Assembly: GCF_051014685.1 (NCBI RefSeq)
Contig: NC_135056.1
Coordinates: 1,426,001 to 1,490,000, forward strand
DNA from: Ptiloglossa arizonensis
Lineage: Eukaryota > Arthropoda > Insecta > Hymenoptera > Colletidae
Reading direction: 5' to 3'
Length of the DNA: 64,000 nucleotides
Shown: positions 11,661 to 21,318 of the stretch, piece after piece
Layout of the letters: every line of letters begins with the position of its first letter
How positions within the stretch are numbered: position 1 is the stretch's first letter
Program-made: the position numbers and the translations under genes
Notes under the pieces: model-generated
Told to the model about the DNA's origin: nothing
The model's input: the letters and a program-made list of their open reading frames with translations, nothing else
The model's database searches: none

Positions 11661-12010
11661 TGTTGAATCTTTACACACCGTGTTATTCAATATTTCGTCC
11701 GCTCGCCGTATGTCTAACTGTCCTTTGCCTATACGAACGTCTAAATCTTCTAACAACTCTCTTCCTATAAGAACTTCGTCACACATATCCGATCAACTTA
11801 CCATAAATACGTTCGTTTTATACTTGTTTCTTATATCGATTTTCGTTTCAAATTTTCCGACCGGCTTTGTTATTGCATTACTGAATCCTGTAAATTTTCG
11901 AATCGTTTTGTCTAACTTCGGACTTCCTATTCGATTGCAAACTTTTGAGTTTATTACGTTTACTTCGCTACCCGTACCTAACAACGCGTAGGTGGATAAA
12001 CCGTTAACCT
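11661..12010 (-). pseudogene. Ty3/gypsy retropepsin with Asp-to-Gly active site (copy B)
   Basis: The minus frame gives ALLGTGSEVNVINSKVCNRI (~11930-11985). The family motif there is LLDTGSEVN, so the catalytic Asp is replaced by Gly (codon GGT). It continues through TKPVGKFETKIDIRNKY, and after a stop DEVLIGRELLEDLDVRIGKG (~11720-11785), the conserved V-L-I-G-R block that closes the protease. Loss of the single catalytic Asp would abolish proteolysis even without the stops. Confidence 0.75.
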
Positions 12011-12059
12011 TAAGCGCAATTTTATCGGTAGAATGAATAAGGTTTGCTACCTTCTTATT

Positions 12060-12327
12060 CGGATGATTCGACTGATTACAATAAGGTGACCAAAACTATT
12101 ACATCTAAAACATTTTAAATCTTTGTCTTTATCTGGACATATTCGATAGTCGTGTTTGACCAAGCCACATCACTGTAACAATGGTTTCTTTTTACCGCTG
12201 CATGCTCAACCGTTCGCGGTGACGTTACCCTTCTTTGTTCATTTCTCCTATAACGCATATTTTGTCCGGTACCTTCTTTTATTTTATGAAATATTTCTAC
12301 ATTATTTTTTAATTCTGAAAACGTTCG

Positions 12328-12329
<2 letters not shown>
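12060..12329 (-). pseudogene. Ty3/gypsy gag C-terminus with zinc knuckle (copy B)
   Basis: Minus frames show a gag tail (TFSELKNNVEIFHKIKEGTG) then two nucleocapsid-like motifs: CGLVKHDYRICPDKDKD (~12125-12165) and KCFRCNSFGHL (~12085-12115). The order gag-knuckle-protease-RT continues into 11364-12010, so these form one 5' part of a gypsy element that starts abruptly at the AT repeat. Confidence 0.65.

Positions 12330-12372
<43 letters not shown>
12330..12372. repeat. (AT)n microsatellite at a junction of two gypsy pieces
   Basis: About 21 uninterrupted AT units. On its right is the env-like end of one gypsy copy, on its left the gag of another, both on the minus strand. The array therefore sits exactly at the join. 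Confidence 0.95.
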
Positions 12373-12375
<3 letters not shown>

Positions 12376-12601
12376 CTTATTGTGATTCTTGCCTTGTAGA
12401 CCGTCCGCGATATGTGTAATGGAGGCAATAAGTGCAAGATCGTCTTTATTGAGGGTTCCGAATAGTGATTTAGATGCTATTTCGATAATGTTTAACAAGC
12501 CTCTTTTGTTTCGAATTTGTAGTACTGATTTTAATCCTTTTCTTTGTTTTAACATTCTAAAGATTTCAAGTATAAGAACTTTCACTTCGTATTTGAATTG
12601 A
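12373..12601 (-). pseudogene. Errantivirus-type env (F-like) remnant
   Basis: The minus ORF contains a basic site followed by RGLLN and SLFGTLNKDDLALI (around 12440-12520). Old env genes of gypsy/errantivirus elements have this layout at the cleavage site and fusion region, which are related to baculovirus F proteins. It follows the integrase end on the same strand, the normal pol-env order. Only about 70 codons survive before the sequence runs into the AT repeat. It has no signal peptide, ectodomain or membrane anchor and is clearly a dead fragment. Confidence 0.5.
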
Positions 12602-12610
12602 CAGTCTATA

Positions 12611-13430
12611 TTAGTGCAAAAGTCGGAAAGTATTTGATCGTTTTTCTAGATTTTTAATGCATTCGTCGTGTCTATTTCTCCAAAGTTTGAACAATTCATC
12701 TTTACTAAGAGAAGAAGTGGTTGCTAATACAGAAGTTATATTGGCTTTGTGTCCAAAAGTTAATTCAAAAGGCCTATAGCCTGTACCTTTACGGATAGAA
12801 GTGTTATATCTATGCAAATAAGATTGAGATTCTCGTCCCAGTCGTTCCCTTTATCAGTTATACAAATTCGTAACAAATTTTTAACTCACTCGTGTGTTCT
12901 TTTTAAAGCTCTGTTAATTTGTGGATGAAAACTGCTAGTTTTTTTGCTAGTTTTCAAGGACGAATCCTTGATTCGTTAGGATGTGTTTAGAAGAGAAGAA
13001 GGTTTACACATAATGTTGCAGGAGGTTTTCGATTATGAAAGGTGCTTGTTGATTTTTCATGAGAATAAGGATTAAATGTTTTGTTAAAATATCTTGAATT
13101 GATAGAATAAACTGATTTCCTCGTTTGGTTTTTGTGAAAAGGCCTATAATATCCATTTATATAATAGCAATTTTATCGTTCGATTCTAAAGGTGCGTCTG
13201 CAGTTACGATTTCTTTCCTAGGTTTAATGCGTATTAGTTTTTTCTTCACATGTGTATCAGTATTGAATGAATTCAAAAACGCCTTTTTCTATACCTGGTC
13301 AGTAACGGTTATAACAAATTTTTTCAATTGTTTTATTTTCTCCGAAATACTGCGAAACGTCAATATCGTGAGCTTCTCTCAAAATTGTTTCTTTTTCCAG
13401 TTGTCTATATTCTCTGAAAGGTTCCTGAGG
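12611..13430 (-). pseudogene. Ty3/gypsy integrase (copy C)
   Basis: From high to low coordinates the minus strand gives REAHDIDVSQYFGENKTIEK (~13310-13375), the integrase N-terminal zinc-binding region, then KLIRIKPRKEI and a DIIGLFTKTKRGNQFILSI-type block (~13125-13240), the first catalytic Asp region. It ends with YNTSIRKGTGYRPFELTFGHK (12611-12817), the conserved end of gypsy integrases. The middle with the DN.G..F block is damaged near 12840-13020. Frameshifts and stops are present. Confidence 0.8.
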
Positions 13431-14230
13431 TACCTGTAACTTTCTGTCTAAGTATCTGTCAATAAAGAATCTAAGCATTAATTGTACATGGACGATTTCT
13501 AATTTAAAAATGGTTAAATCATTAATATCAATGTCGAAGGTCTTGGCTTGTAGTTTGTTCAAGTGTTCTTCGTCAAGTAAATCTTTTAGTCTATTGAGCC
13601 ATAATTTTTCGTCAAATGATCCAAGGATCGCCCGGGTTAGTTGTGTCCAATTAGGATGATTAGGTTTATCGATTATCGGGGAAGAGGAAGGGGTAGTTTT
13701 CCAGTTTTCATCGTTTTCAAAGAGCGTATCATTGCTTGTACTTGGATGTGGAATTTTTAGATCTGTAGGAGATGTATTGGTAAAATCCATCAAATCGATT
13801 GGGTCGGCAAGGTCTGGGTCTTCGTTTTGGAAATTAATCGTTTCAGTAATCGTTGATCATGTGAAATGTAAACGAGAAAGAGCGTCGATGGCTTTGTTCT
13901 CTTTTCTTTTTTTGTACTCTATTTCATAGTCGTACTTCATGAGTCTGGAGGATGGATCTTTTATTATTATGGAGTCATTTCAAAGCTCGATGGTCTGTTT
14001 AAGCAATACATTTTTTTCCTAGAAGATACTGCCTAAGTCTTTTGATTGCCCAAACTATTGTCAGAGGTTCTCTCTCGGTGGTAGTATAATTTTCTTCGAC
14101 GGGATTGAGGGTACGGGAGATGTAACAATAAGGATGATGGTTTTGGGAAAGTACGACACCTATGCCTTGGTTGGATGTGTCGGTTGTAGGATGAATATTT
14201 TTTCAAAATTAGGGTATCGTAAGACAGGGA
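13431..14230 (-). pseudogene. Ty3/gypsy RNase H and connection region (copy C)
   Basis: [15 protein letters not shown] (~14190-14225), [16 protein letters not shown] residues (~14120-14150) and [18 protein letters not shown] (~14010-14075) are the RNase H start, middle and TVWA..R.R.YL block of gypsy pol. The ORF at 13299-13793 then carries the linker into integrase. The adenine-rich linker is typical for this element type. Confidence 0.75.
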
Positions 14231-14620
14231 ACTCGTATAGTTTTTTTGTCTCTCTATAGTTTGTTTCGATGTGTTGAGTTCGGAGTTTAGATAGAAGGTC
14301 GATGATGCGAGAAAGGTTAAATGCAATAGCGAAATCATTTAGGTAAAGGATTCTGTTATTAATTTCATAATTATACTTTTTTAAGAACGGTAAACCAATT
14401 ATGCTGTCTTCAATTAAATGGAAATCGTCCGAGGCTACCAAGAACTTGTGTGGAATGTTAAACACTTTTAAGGCTGTGAATTTATTAGTGGTATGTAAAT
14501 CGTATTCCATGAGAAATTGCTGTTTTTGCTCCGAAAGTTCTATATGGGATACCAAACTTTTCTTTATAATGTTGATTCCTGCTGCAATATCCAAGAGTTA
14601 TCTTCCGTGCCGGGACCTTG
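14231..14620 (-). pseudogene. Ty3/gypsy protease region joined to RNase H (copy C)
   Basis: The minus ORF at 14160-14594 starts with MDIAAGINIIKKSLVSHIEL, corresponding to the LDTGAGINII start of a gypsy retropepsin with the DTG triplet altered, and continues to SIIGLPFLKKYNYEINNRIL, the I-I-G-x-x-F-L-K close of the protease. Within the same ORF it then switches to RNase H sequence. The entire reverse transcriptase domain is therefore deleted, and the join kept the frame. Confidence 0.75.
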
Positions 14621-14769
14621 AAGTCTGCATCGGATGTGCTGCAACTCGCGTGGTGTGTAATGGATGCGGTTGGTTTTTGGTCCTCCTTCGTCGTTGCTTC
14701 GTGTTCTGGTGAAGTTGTTAATACCGGATTGTGGAAGTTCACTCGTAATGGTGGAATTTTTCCGAAATG

Positions 14770-15670
14770 GCGGTTTGAAAAATTCTGTTGTTGATAACAT
14801 CTTTCCTAGGTGTGCCCTATTTTTCCACATTTATTGCACTTCGTGATGGAGCGAAGGTTGAGTGGCATGTTATCGAAACTTCTGGGCAGCTGTTATGATG
14901 ACCTGCTCAGAGTGTTGGTTGGTGTCAACCTTCACATCTTACCTCGTAAATTCTCTCGTTGGACTGCACTTCTTCCTACATCGCGTAGCTACAGTTCCAT
15001 GTCTAGTGCATGTTTCTTCCATGTTTTCTTATACATTGGTAAGTGTGTTGTGCCTGGATGGGATGACCAATTGTCCTATTTCTTTTCGTAGATACAATGT
15101 GAAGATCCCGACTTCTTTTAATGCAATTCGCCTGGCCACAGGAGATTTGTGTTTCGCTTTTATAGCGTAGCGAAGTTCACTAAAAGCTATGCCTAAAGCG
15201 GGAGCTGTATGACTAAACACTTTTTGTCATACCTTGTTTCGTATTGTGGAAACGATTTGTGCAGCCGCTTACGGTGACAGATGTCAAGACGCGATTTCTA
15301 AGTACCTCGTATAGTTCGTCATAGGTTTCGATAAGAATAAACCGGATACTGCGTTTGGCATTCCGAATGATCTTCTCAGCGAGTATCTTACGCAACAGCA
15401 GTTGTGGTTCTCTGCATGATGTTCGTGTATACCGTACAGTTTTTATGAAGTCTTCTATAGTATACCGTTTTCATCTCGTTCTCGCAGGGTCTCGATTATG
15501 TGTATGGCGTCGCTGGCATTCGCTGTTGCTTGTTGGCTTGCCTGGATGTCAGATGCAAGTGTTCGTGGTCAGTGCAGCATGGCTCGGTGGTCGAAGTCGT
15601 CGTCTATTGGGATCGGCTAAAATGTTCAAAGAGTCCCTTCTGCTTGAGGGAGGCCATCCTCGGTGATGAC
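14770..15670 (-). pseudogene. Ty3/gypsy gag (copy C)
   Basis: A zinc-knuckle start KCNKCGKIGHT lies near 14815-14840, followed downstream on the strand by a Ser/Thr/Pro-rich stretch before protease. Upstream ORFs at 15029-15220 and 15213-15395 (RYAIKAKHKSPVARRIALKE, KIIRNAKRSIRFILIETYDE) have the helical basic look of gag capsid. The frame is broken several times. No LTR was delimited beyond 15670. Confidence 0.55.
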
Positions 15671-16329
15671 CCTAGTTCCAGTGATTTGTCTCAGCTGTCT
15701 GATTTCCCCAGCTCGTCGTTGATTTTCTTCGGCTAAATTAGCAATTGCTTTTTCCGTGGTTTCCAATTTGTTAGTTTAAATTAGTTTGAATCTATAAAAT
15801 GTTAAAAAAATTAAAAGAATAAGCATGTTTTAAAAACCGTTATTCATGCGATAACGACACATCTGCTGAAGATTCTGTACAAATTTGAGGTTAATCGGTG
15901 AAATATAATTTAAGATATTGTGCACACCAGTTCAAGAAATGAGGTTTTGAGAAAAACTTGTTTAAAGTTTAATCATCGGTAAATATTACGAATTTAAGCA
16001 AATTCTATTACAAACATATTTTCGACGACGTATACTTTAAGAGATAACAATATTCTTTTTAAGTTCTAAACAAGAATATCCCCTTAATCTAAATATTGGT
16101 ATCTCGTTTCTTTGGATGGACTATATGCAATTTATACCAGATTTTCGGGTCTCCGACCTTACTGTACGTCGCTCCAATCCTTGGATGTCTAATTTTTGTG
16201 ATATTTTACCCAATTCAACTGCATTTTGTGATTTTTTATGAAAGCAATTGTTTCATGATAGCTGTACAGCCATTTAAAGTCCAGTTTTTAGTTGCCTTGT
16301 CACCAGAGTCAGGAATACGATGGAAGAAA
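15671..16329. other. AT-rich spacer, no recognised gene
   Basis: No domain seen. A plus ORF at 16096-16332 has hydrophobic, AT-driven composition and may include decayed copia gag before 16330, but I cannot support a call. Confidence 0.35.
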
Positions 16330-16985
16330 TAGTAGAATATTTCAAAGGAAAAATAAAGTCGAAGCCACTGGAAAATAAAAATGAAGGTAAAACGAGCGAT
16401 GAAGAGCCTTCAAAATCAAATACATTTACTGCTGTAGGCTTAGCGTAATCTACGGAAAGAAAGCATCTACCAAAATGTTACAACTGCGAAAAAATTGAAT
16501 ACGTGCAAGCTCAATGTCGACAAGAAAATATAAAAAGTAATAAGTATAAAAAAAAATGGCAGTGTTCCCGTGGACAAGGTAAATTTAAACATGTTAGAGG
16601 ACGTCAATATACAAATAAAACCAACTCTCATCAAGGGTGAACAAATATGACATCAAAGGAGAAATAATGTGGTTATTAAACAGTTATATAACAATATTTA
16701 CCATATTGTTAATAGTAATAAATTGTTTTATAAGAGTATATCGTTGATAAAACTGGTAAGTATAATGTGGGAGACAGTCGCAAGTTGTTAGCGACTAAAG
16801 TTGATGATAGAAGAGTATTATTTTAAGACTACCAAAACGAGACAGAAATGTCACTACGAAATATTTTTGATGTTAAAGATATGAAAGTGAATTTAATTTG
16901 TTATATTAAGGTGTCAGATAATCATAAAATTGTATCAGTGGGAAATAGTACGTGAATATATTGTAGTGCGTTGGCCGACGGAAGG
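16330..16985 (+). pseudogene. Ty1/copia gag and start of protease region
   Basis: The plus strand encodes MEEIVEYFKGKIKSKP, then KCYNCEKIEYVQAQCRQE (~16470-16520), a copia zinc knuckle CX2CX4-HX4-C in which the His position is Tyr. Around 16770-16955 come NETEMSLRNIFDVKDMK and a segment like LICYIKVSDNHKIVSVGN, matching the copia region after protease. Frameshifts and a stop interrupt it. Same superfamily as the fragments near 10.0, 54.3 and 58.4 kb, but not demonstrably the same family. Confidence 0.7.
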
Positions 16986-17649
16986 TGTTGAATTGGAGCG
17001 TCTCGTCATCCGCGCTTCTCGACAGCGTTTTACGGGTGTCGAGATCGTTGGAAATTTAAAGAAATGAGTCTTGTCGATAATGTTTAACAATGGTATATTT
17101 ATCGTAGTGTTGGCGAAAGTTGGTAAGTTGAATATTTCGTGTAAACTGGCCACGGAATTCTAGCCACCGAATTCTGGTTTGTTGAAATCTGTTTGTCGAA
17201 CTCTTGTAACTTGTGTTGAGCTCTTGTGTCTTGTGTAACTGTCGAACTTGTGTGTTTTAAACTGTGTTATGTCAAACTGTGTCAAGCTGTTCTGCTTCTG
17301 AGTACTGTCCTGTGTCTTCCTCCGCGTGTCAATCCTCCGTTTTATATGTTCGGTTCGAAATGTTATTGGTCGAGGAATCTGGGAGGTGGACAGCTGCGTC
17401 GGAGGAAAAGGAAACCTGAAGTGAGATTGTTAGTTAAAAACCGAGGGTGCTTGGAAATCAAAATTGTTAAAAATCGTAAAGATGAGAAAGTTGCCTTAAT
17501 GGCCTTGCAGCTGTTTAGCAGACCTCCAAGAACCCAGGTTATGGTTGTTGGTTTGAGGTGAATTGCACGCGTGTCGAGCACGTGCTCGGTATCCGTGCTA
17601 ATCCAGCCATAAACGTAGAAGGTAGTCCTTTCTAGAAGGAGGTCCTGGC
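16986..17649. other. Unassigned region with a 111-codon ORF
   Basis: The plus ORF 17226-17561 has a Cys/Leu-rich start and a basic C-terminal half and no family I can name. Simple T/G-rich repeats (variants of ctgtgtc/cttgtgt) lie at 17180-17320. It could be LTR or leader sequence of a neighbouring retroelement. Confidence 0.3.
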
Positions 17650-18230
17650 TTGGTACGAATTGAAAGTCCTCTAATACCAGACCCGGTGATCCATACTGCT
17701 GCAGTGGCAGCAGCTGCTATCCCGACCTACGCAGAGCCGGTGGACCGTCGGTCGAGGCTGTCTGGCCGCTCTTGCTCAAGTGGCTGGGCAGAGGCTTTAA
17801 ATACGCTCACCTGCCGCACAATGCAGGTGTCTGACCACGGTTAGTTCAGACGATAACTGCACTGTATAGAGAAGGAAGCGTTGCCGTGCTGCTGGTGCTG
17901 TACCGCGGACGAGGACATGGCGCAGCACACACTCAAGTCGTTCCCCGTTTGGGCGGATGAGCGTCGTATTCTGCTTGAAATAGTCGAGAGGAACCTCTCG
18001 TTGCCGTATGTGATACAGGTCATGCTCGGCATTCAGGCGGTCCCCCTAAACCGTGGTAGACGGGGGCGCGTTTGTCCCGCGCTTCTGTTTCCATCCCCTA
18101 TAGGAGAACAGAGACGGTCTGCATTAAGCGGATCGTCTCCTCTCAACCGATGACAGAGTTGCTTTCGGGTATAGGGTAGACCACTTTCCTTGAGAGCAGA
18201 AACAAGATAATAACCGTGCAAATGGTGGTC
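17650..18230 (+). pseudogene. Second R1-like ORF2 C-terminus and 3' UTR
   Basis: The plus strand gives CCWCCTADEDMAQHTL (~17890-17935) and then FPVWADERRILLEIVERNLS, followed by LPYVIQVMLG. These match the Cys-rich zinc region and C-terminus of R1-type ORF2, as in CPAWTSERR of the copy at 3.5-5.3 kb. The first ORF (17650-17844) holds more upstream ORF2 sequence (EPVDRRSRLSGRS). Sequence around 18170-18220 resembles 5420-5465 of the other copy. Only the 3' end is present, the usual result of incomplete reverse transcription. Confidence 0.7.
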
Positions 18231-18408
18231 GGACGCAACTTATTGACGTCGCAGGTGGCCGTGAGATTCGCGGCTCGCAGCCGCTCTTCGTGCAGCCTTC
18301 CGGAAACAGGAGCGTCATAACACTGGTGATGGTGGAACGGGGACATCAAACACAAAACAAATGATACAAATACACGAGCGGGTACAAACTCCGCGCGGAA
18401 TTGTAAGT

Positions 18409-18425
18409 GGGGGGGGGGGGGGGGG
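18409..18425. repeat. 17-base G run
   Basis: A homopolymer of 17 G at the edge between the R1-like tail region and the minus-strand gag-like ORF. Its length is likely uncertain. Confidence 0.9.
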
Positions 18426-18612
18426 TCAGGATATCGTTCAATTTTATATTCTCTTGAATTGCCTCAATTGAGTCGGAGTCTCTTTCTATTTGATCGATTC
18501 TCGATCGTACTTGATAAACGTCCGAAGTATCGGACGCTTTGCATAACTCAATGAAGTTTGTAAACAAGATCAATTTGGATTTGACAGATCCACGTTTTCG
18601 CCAAGTTCGCAT
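18426..18612 (-). pseudogene. BEL/Pao-like gag N-terminus (tentative)
   Basis: The minus ORF begins MRTWRKRGSVKSKLILFTNF and continues DVYQVRSRIDQIERDSDSIE. The pattern KR.S.K..LT.F..F followed by a helical L/I..R...I segment is that of BEL/Pao gag N-termini. The ORF then runs into the poly-G tract as Pro codons. Short, with no other domain, so the family is tentative. Confidence 0.4.
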
Positions 18613-19142
18613 TCGACGATTACATGGATCTCAGATGCCATGGTTACGAATAAACGGAAATGATCGAATCAATTCACAAGGAAACGAATTGTAAGGAATA
18701 ACAACACTTTAACAAATATCACCTACTTACGATTTCTGCGGCTTCACCGGCAATGTAGAGTCCTACGATGAAGTCTAGGGAATGGCTCCTGTAACTGAAT
18801 CCCCTCTGGATATGACGATGATAATGCTTACAGAATCTGGTTGCAGTGGACCAAAATGATAGGTGCGAACGTTGTATGCAACTTGAGAGATCGATGAGAA
18901 ATACGTTTACGCTATTGATGAAATGTTACAAAGAAAAGTATCTCATTTCAATTCACTAACACGACAAATTTATTTCGTATGGTAATAACCACAATAACAG
19001 CAGAATAATGGAAGAGTTTTACCTAACATGTGAGTAAAATTGAGTAGAATTTTTGGAGAATGAATATAATTGAAAATACAATTGTATTATTTATCACAAA
19101 TGTTAATGATTTTGAAAGTAACTAGTAACTTAGTAGCACAAA
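18613..19142. other. No recognised gene
   Basis: Moderately AT-rich with no ORF of note. If the gag-like ORF is real, leader or LTR of a BEL/Pao copy would be expected here, but no LTR ends were defined. Confidence 0.35.
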
Positions 19143-19470
19143 TAGCGAATTGAAATAAAATTTTAATAGAAAGAAATTACTTTGTCTTTTTTTATTTAGT
19201 CCGTTATTATCCAATATTTATTTTATATTTCTATAAGAAGTGATTGTTCGAAAAAATAGTGTCTTTAATATGTGCGCCGTTGATTATACAAATGATTTAT
19301 TTCTAAGCCAAATAATTCAAATTACAAAAAAAAAAATAGAAATGAATTTTAGAAAAATGTATTATGTAATCATTGGATCCATATATTGTATAATCGGCTT
19401 TGGATATGATCACACACTAATCGTGTGCAGTCATCGAATTCGGTATTTCGTCTCGTTAAACGTCTCGTTC
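19143..19470 (+). repeat. Left inverted arm
   Basis: Pairs with 20985-21318 on the opposite strand. The diagnostic block GTAATCATTGGAT lies near 19365-19378. Confidence 0.65.
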
Positions 19471-19854
19471 CGCTTTTTTGGTAAATTAATGTATGATCGA
19501 ATAATACTAATACAAACGAATCATATGAAAGACAAAAGTAATCAAAATTGTTATAATCATATTATATAATAATATTCATAAACGTTTATAATTATAAATA
19601 TTTATATTATAATTACAAAAGTTTATTACGTTACATTTCATTTGAAGAAGTCAAATACTCGGATAAACTAATTTCTTCAGGAATCTATTATTGTCTGAGA
19701 TCTTGGATTTTATACGCGTAACACGCATAAAACTTTTGCAAGAAACAATTTGGATTTCTTTAGAAAATATTAATAAACGTAAAACATCTTCATTGGCATT
19801 ATTACGGGCCGATTTTCATGAAAGTTTATTGCAGAAAAATTTTTAATTTTTATT

Positions 19855-20220
19855 TCAAACTTCATGTGCCTCCTCGCTTAGTTTACCAATTAGTAGTAAT
19901 TCATAAACAATAATTTCGGTACTGTGAATTAGCACTTTGCGAATAGTTAGAGATATTGGATACAACGGATACAATGAAACAAGAGCCTTACCATCTGTTA
20001 ACTGCTCGTGGTAGATCTCCAAGATCTTTCGAGCATTGAATGTGTTTGCACGGTGGTGCCGACTATAAGCTGCTCGAAGGACCACCTTCCCGTTGGAAGG
20101 ACTAATTTTGGTTGATCGGTGTCCGATGGACTGGACCAATGTAGATTGCTCGATGCCGCCTTCGAGGTCTCCGCCGCTTGCTGCTATCACGTCCAGGAGG
20201 GTGTTGAGCGTTGTCCTCAC
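19855..20220 (-). CDS. Hypothetical ORF inside the inverted-repeat element
   Basis: A 121-codon minus ORF. Its first two-thirds has balanced, GC-rich codon use (TTLNTLLDVIAASGGDLEGG and ANTFNARKILEIYHEQLTDG), while the last third is AT-rich. The change falls at ATG|GTAAGG (about 19990-19994), a good 5' splice-site match. The true product may therefore be a spliced exon ending near 19994. I do not recognise a family. It could be a captured host exon, an element-encoded protein, or chance. Confidence 0.3.
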   Translation of the reverse strand: MRTTLNTLLDVIAASGGDLEGGIEQSTLVQSIGHRSTKISPSNGKVVLRAAYSRHHRANTFNARKILEIYHEQLTDGKALVSLYPLYPISLTIRKVLIHSTEIIVYELLLIGKLSEEAHEV

Positions 20221-20724
20221 ACACGGCGCCTCACTGGATGTACAAGCCGACTGCCGAACTTACTCGAAGGTCCAAGATTACGTTGAAATGCTCGAGAAAT
20301 TACTGATAATTCCCTCGAGGAGTGCAAGTTCGTGATGAGAACTAACGCAGGAAGCTACACACTTCAATATGTGCGTTCAGGCCAAAACTCTAGCCGTACA
20401 CTCCATACACTTTACGGGTCAGTGCAAACGTCACTTCGGTTCGCCCTTCTCCCTTAAATTAAGGGTGGGTGGCAACGAATGACTGACCAATTACGGCGGG
20501 TCCTAGTCCCGCCGAATCGAAGACATGCCCATCGCTATGGGGCTTAGATGGGGGCGCCGCGACGTGGACAGGGTGTCCAAACCCCTGCAGACCTGGGCTG
20601 GAATTTCCCAGCATCTGGAAGTGACGCAACAAGGTCGCGCTAGGGCCTCGCGTACCAGGCCGTGCAGGGGGTCCCTGTCCATCTGTTTGCAGTGTTTTAT
20701 GACGGGAAATAGCCACTACTTACT

Positions 20725-20819
20725 CCGTGCTTCGGGTTGAACAACAAAAAATCTGATCCGCGGTGACAGGCCCTTGCCGTAGCCATGCGGATAATTTCTC
20801 TAACAAACCCGAAGCACGG
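20725..20819. repeat. Strong imperfect hairpin
   Basis: A 14-bp perfect stem, CCGTGCTTCGGGTT (20725-20738) with AACCCGAAGCACGG (20806-20819), encloses a second stem, ATCCGC with GCGGAT (20756-20761 and 20787-20792). It lies in the GC-rich core of the inverted-repeat element. Confidence 0.8.
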
Positions 20820-20984
20820 ACCCGCCATAAAACGCAGCTGCAAGCCTCTACACCATCATTGGTATTACTAGTATTAGATTTGTCAACTATTAACTCTAAT
20901 TCGATCTTAAATTTTTCTTGTACATATTTCTTGCACTTTAGTTGCTTTTACAATATTTTTCTTATTCACACCTATATTATCCAC

Positions 20985-21318
20985 ACTCTTATTCGCCCAA
21001 CCAGACGAGATACCGTATGCGACAAATGCACGTGATGAGCGCGTAAACAGATTAGGACCGACTTCACAATACTTGAATCCAATGATTACGTAGAACATTT
21101 TTTCTAAACGTCATTTTTATTTTTCTTATAATTTAAATTATTTGATTTACAATTAAATTATTTGTATAATTAGGAGCACATGTAATAAAAAAACTATTTT
21201 TTCGAACAATTACTTTTTACAAAAATATAAAATAAATATAGGGGGATTAATTACAACAGAATTAATGAAATAAGTTAGAAAAAGTAATTTTTTTTTTATT
21301 AAAAGCTTATTCTAAATC
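20985..21318 (-). repeat. Right inverted arm
   Basis: The reverse complement of this segment reads in parallel with 19143-19470, including GTAATCATTGGAT near 21075-21088. Confidence 0.65.

Larger units (their letters stand above)
19143..21318. mobile_element. Unclassified element with ~330-bp inverted arms
   Basis: The left arm (about 19143-19470) and right arm (about 20985-21318) are diverged inverted repeats of each other. Shared blocks in the same order include TTGTTCGAAAAAATAGT, ATTATACAAAT, AGAAAAA-TGT followed by GTAATCATTGGAT, and GGTAT-TCGTCT. I estimate roughly 70-75 percent identity with small indels (by eye). The 1.5-kb core differs from the arms: it is GC-richer at 20060-20240 and 20400-20840, with a minus ORF and a strong hairpin. 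No transposase family is recognised. It could be a non-autonomous DNA transposon with long TIRs, or two inverted copies of an AT-rich repeat. Confidence 0.6.

Noticed and set aside
19855..20220. Host SNRNP200-related or other known host exon
   Set aside because: No resemblance to Brr2 and wrong side of the gene. Kept only as a hypothetical ORF.
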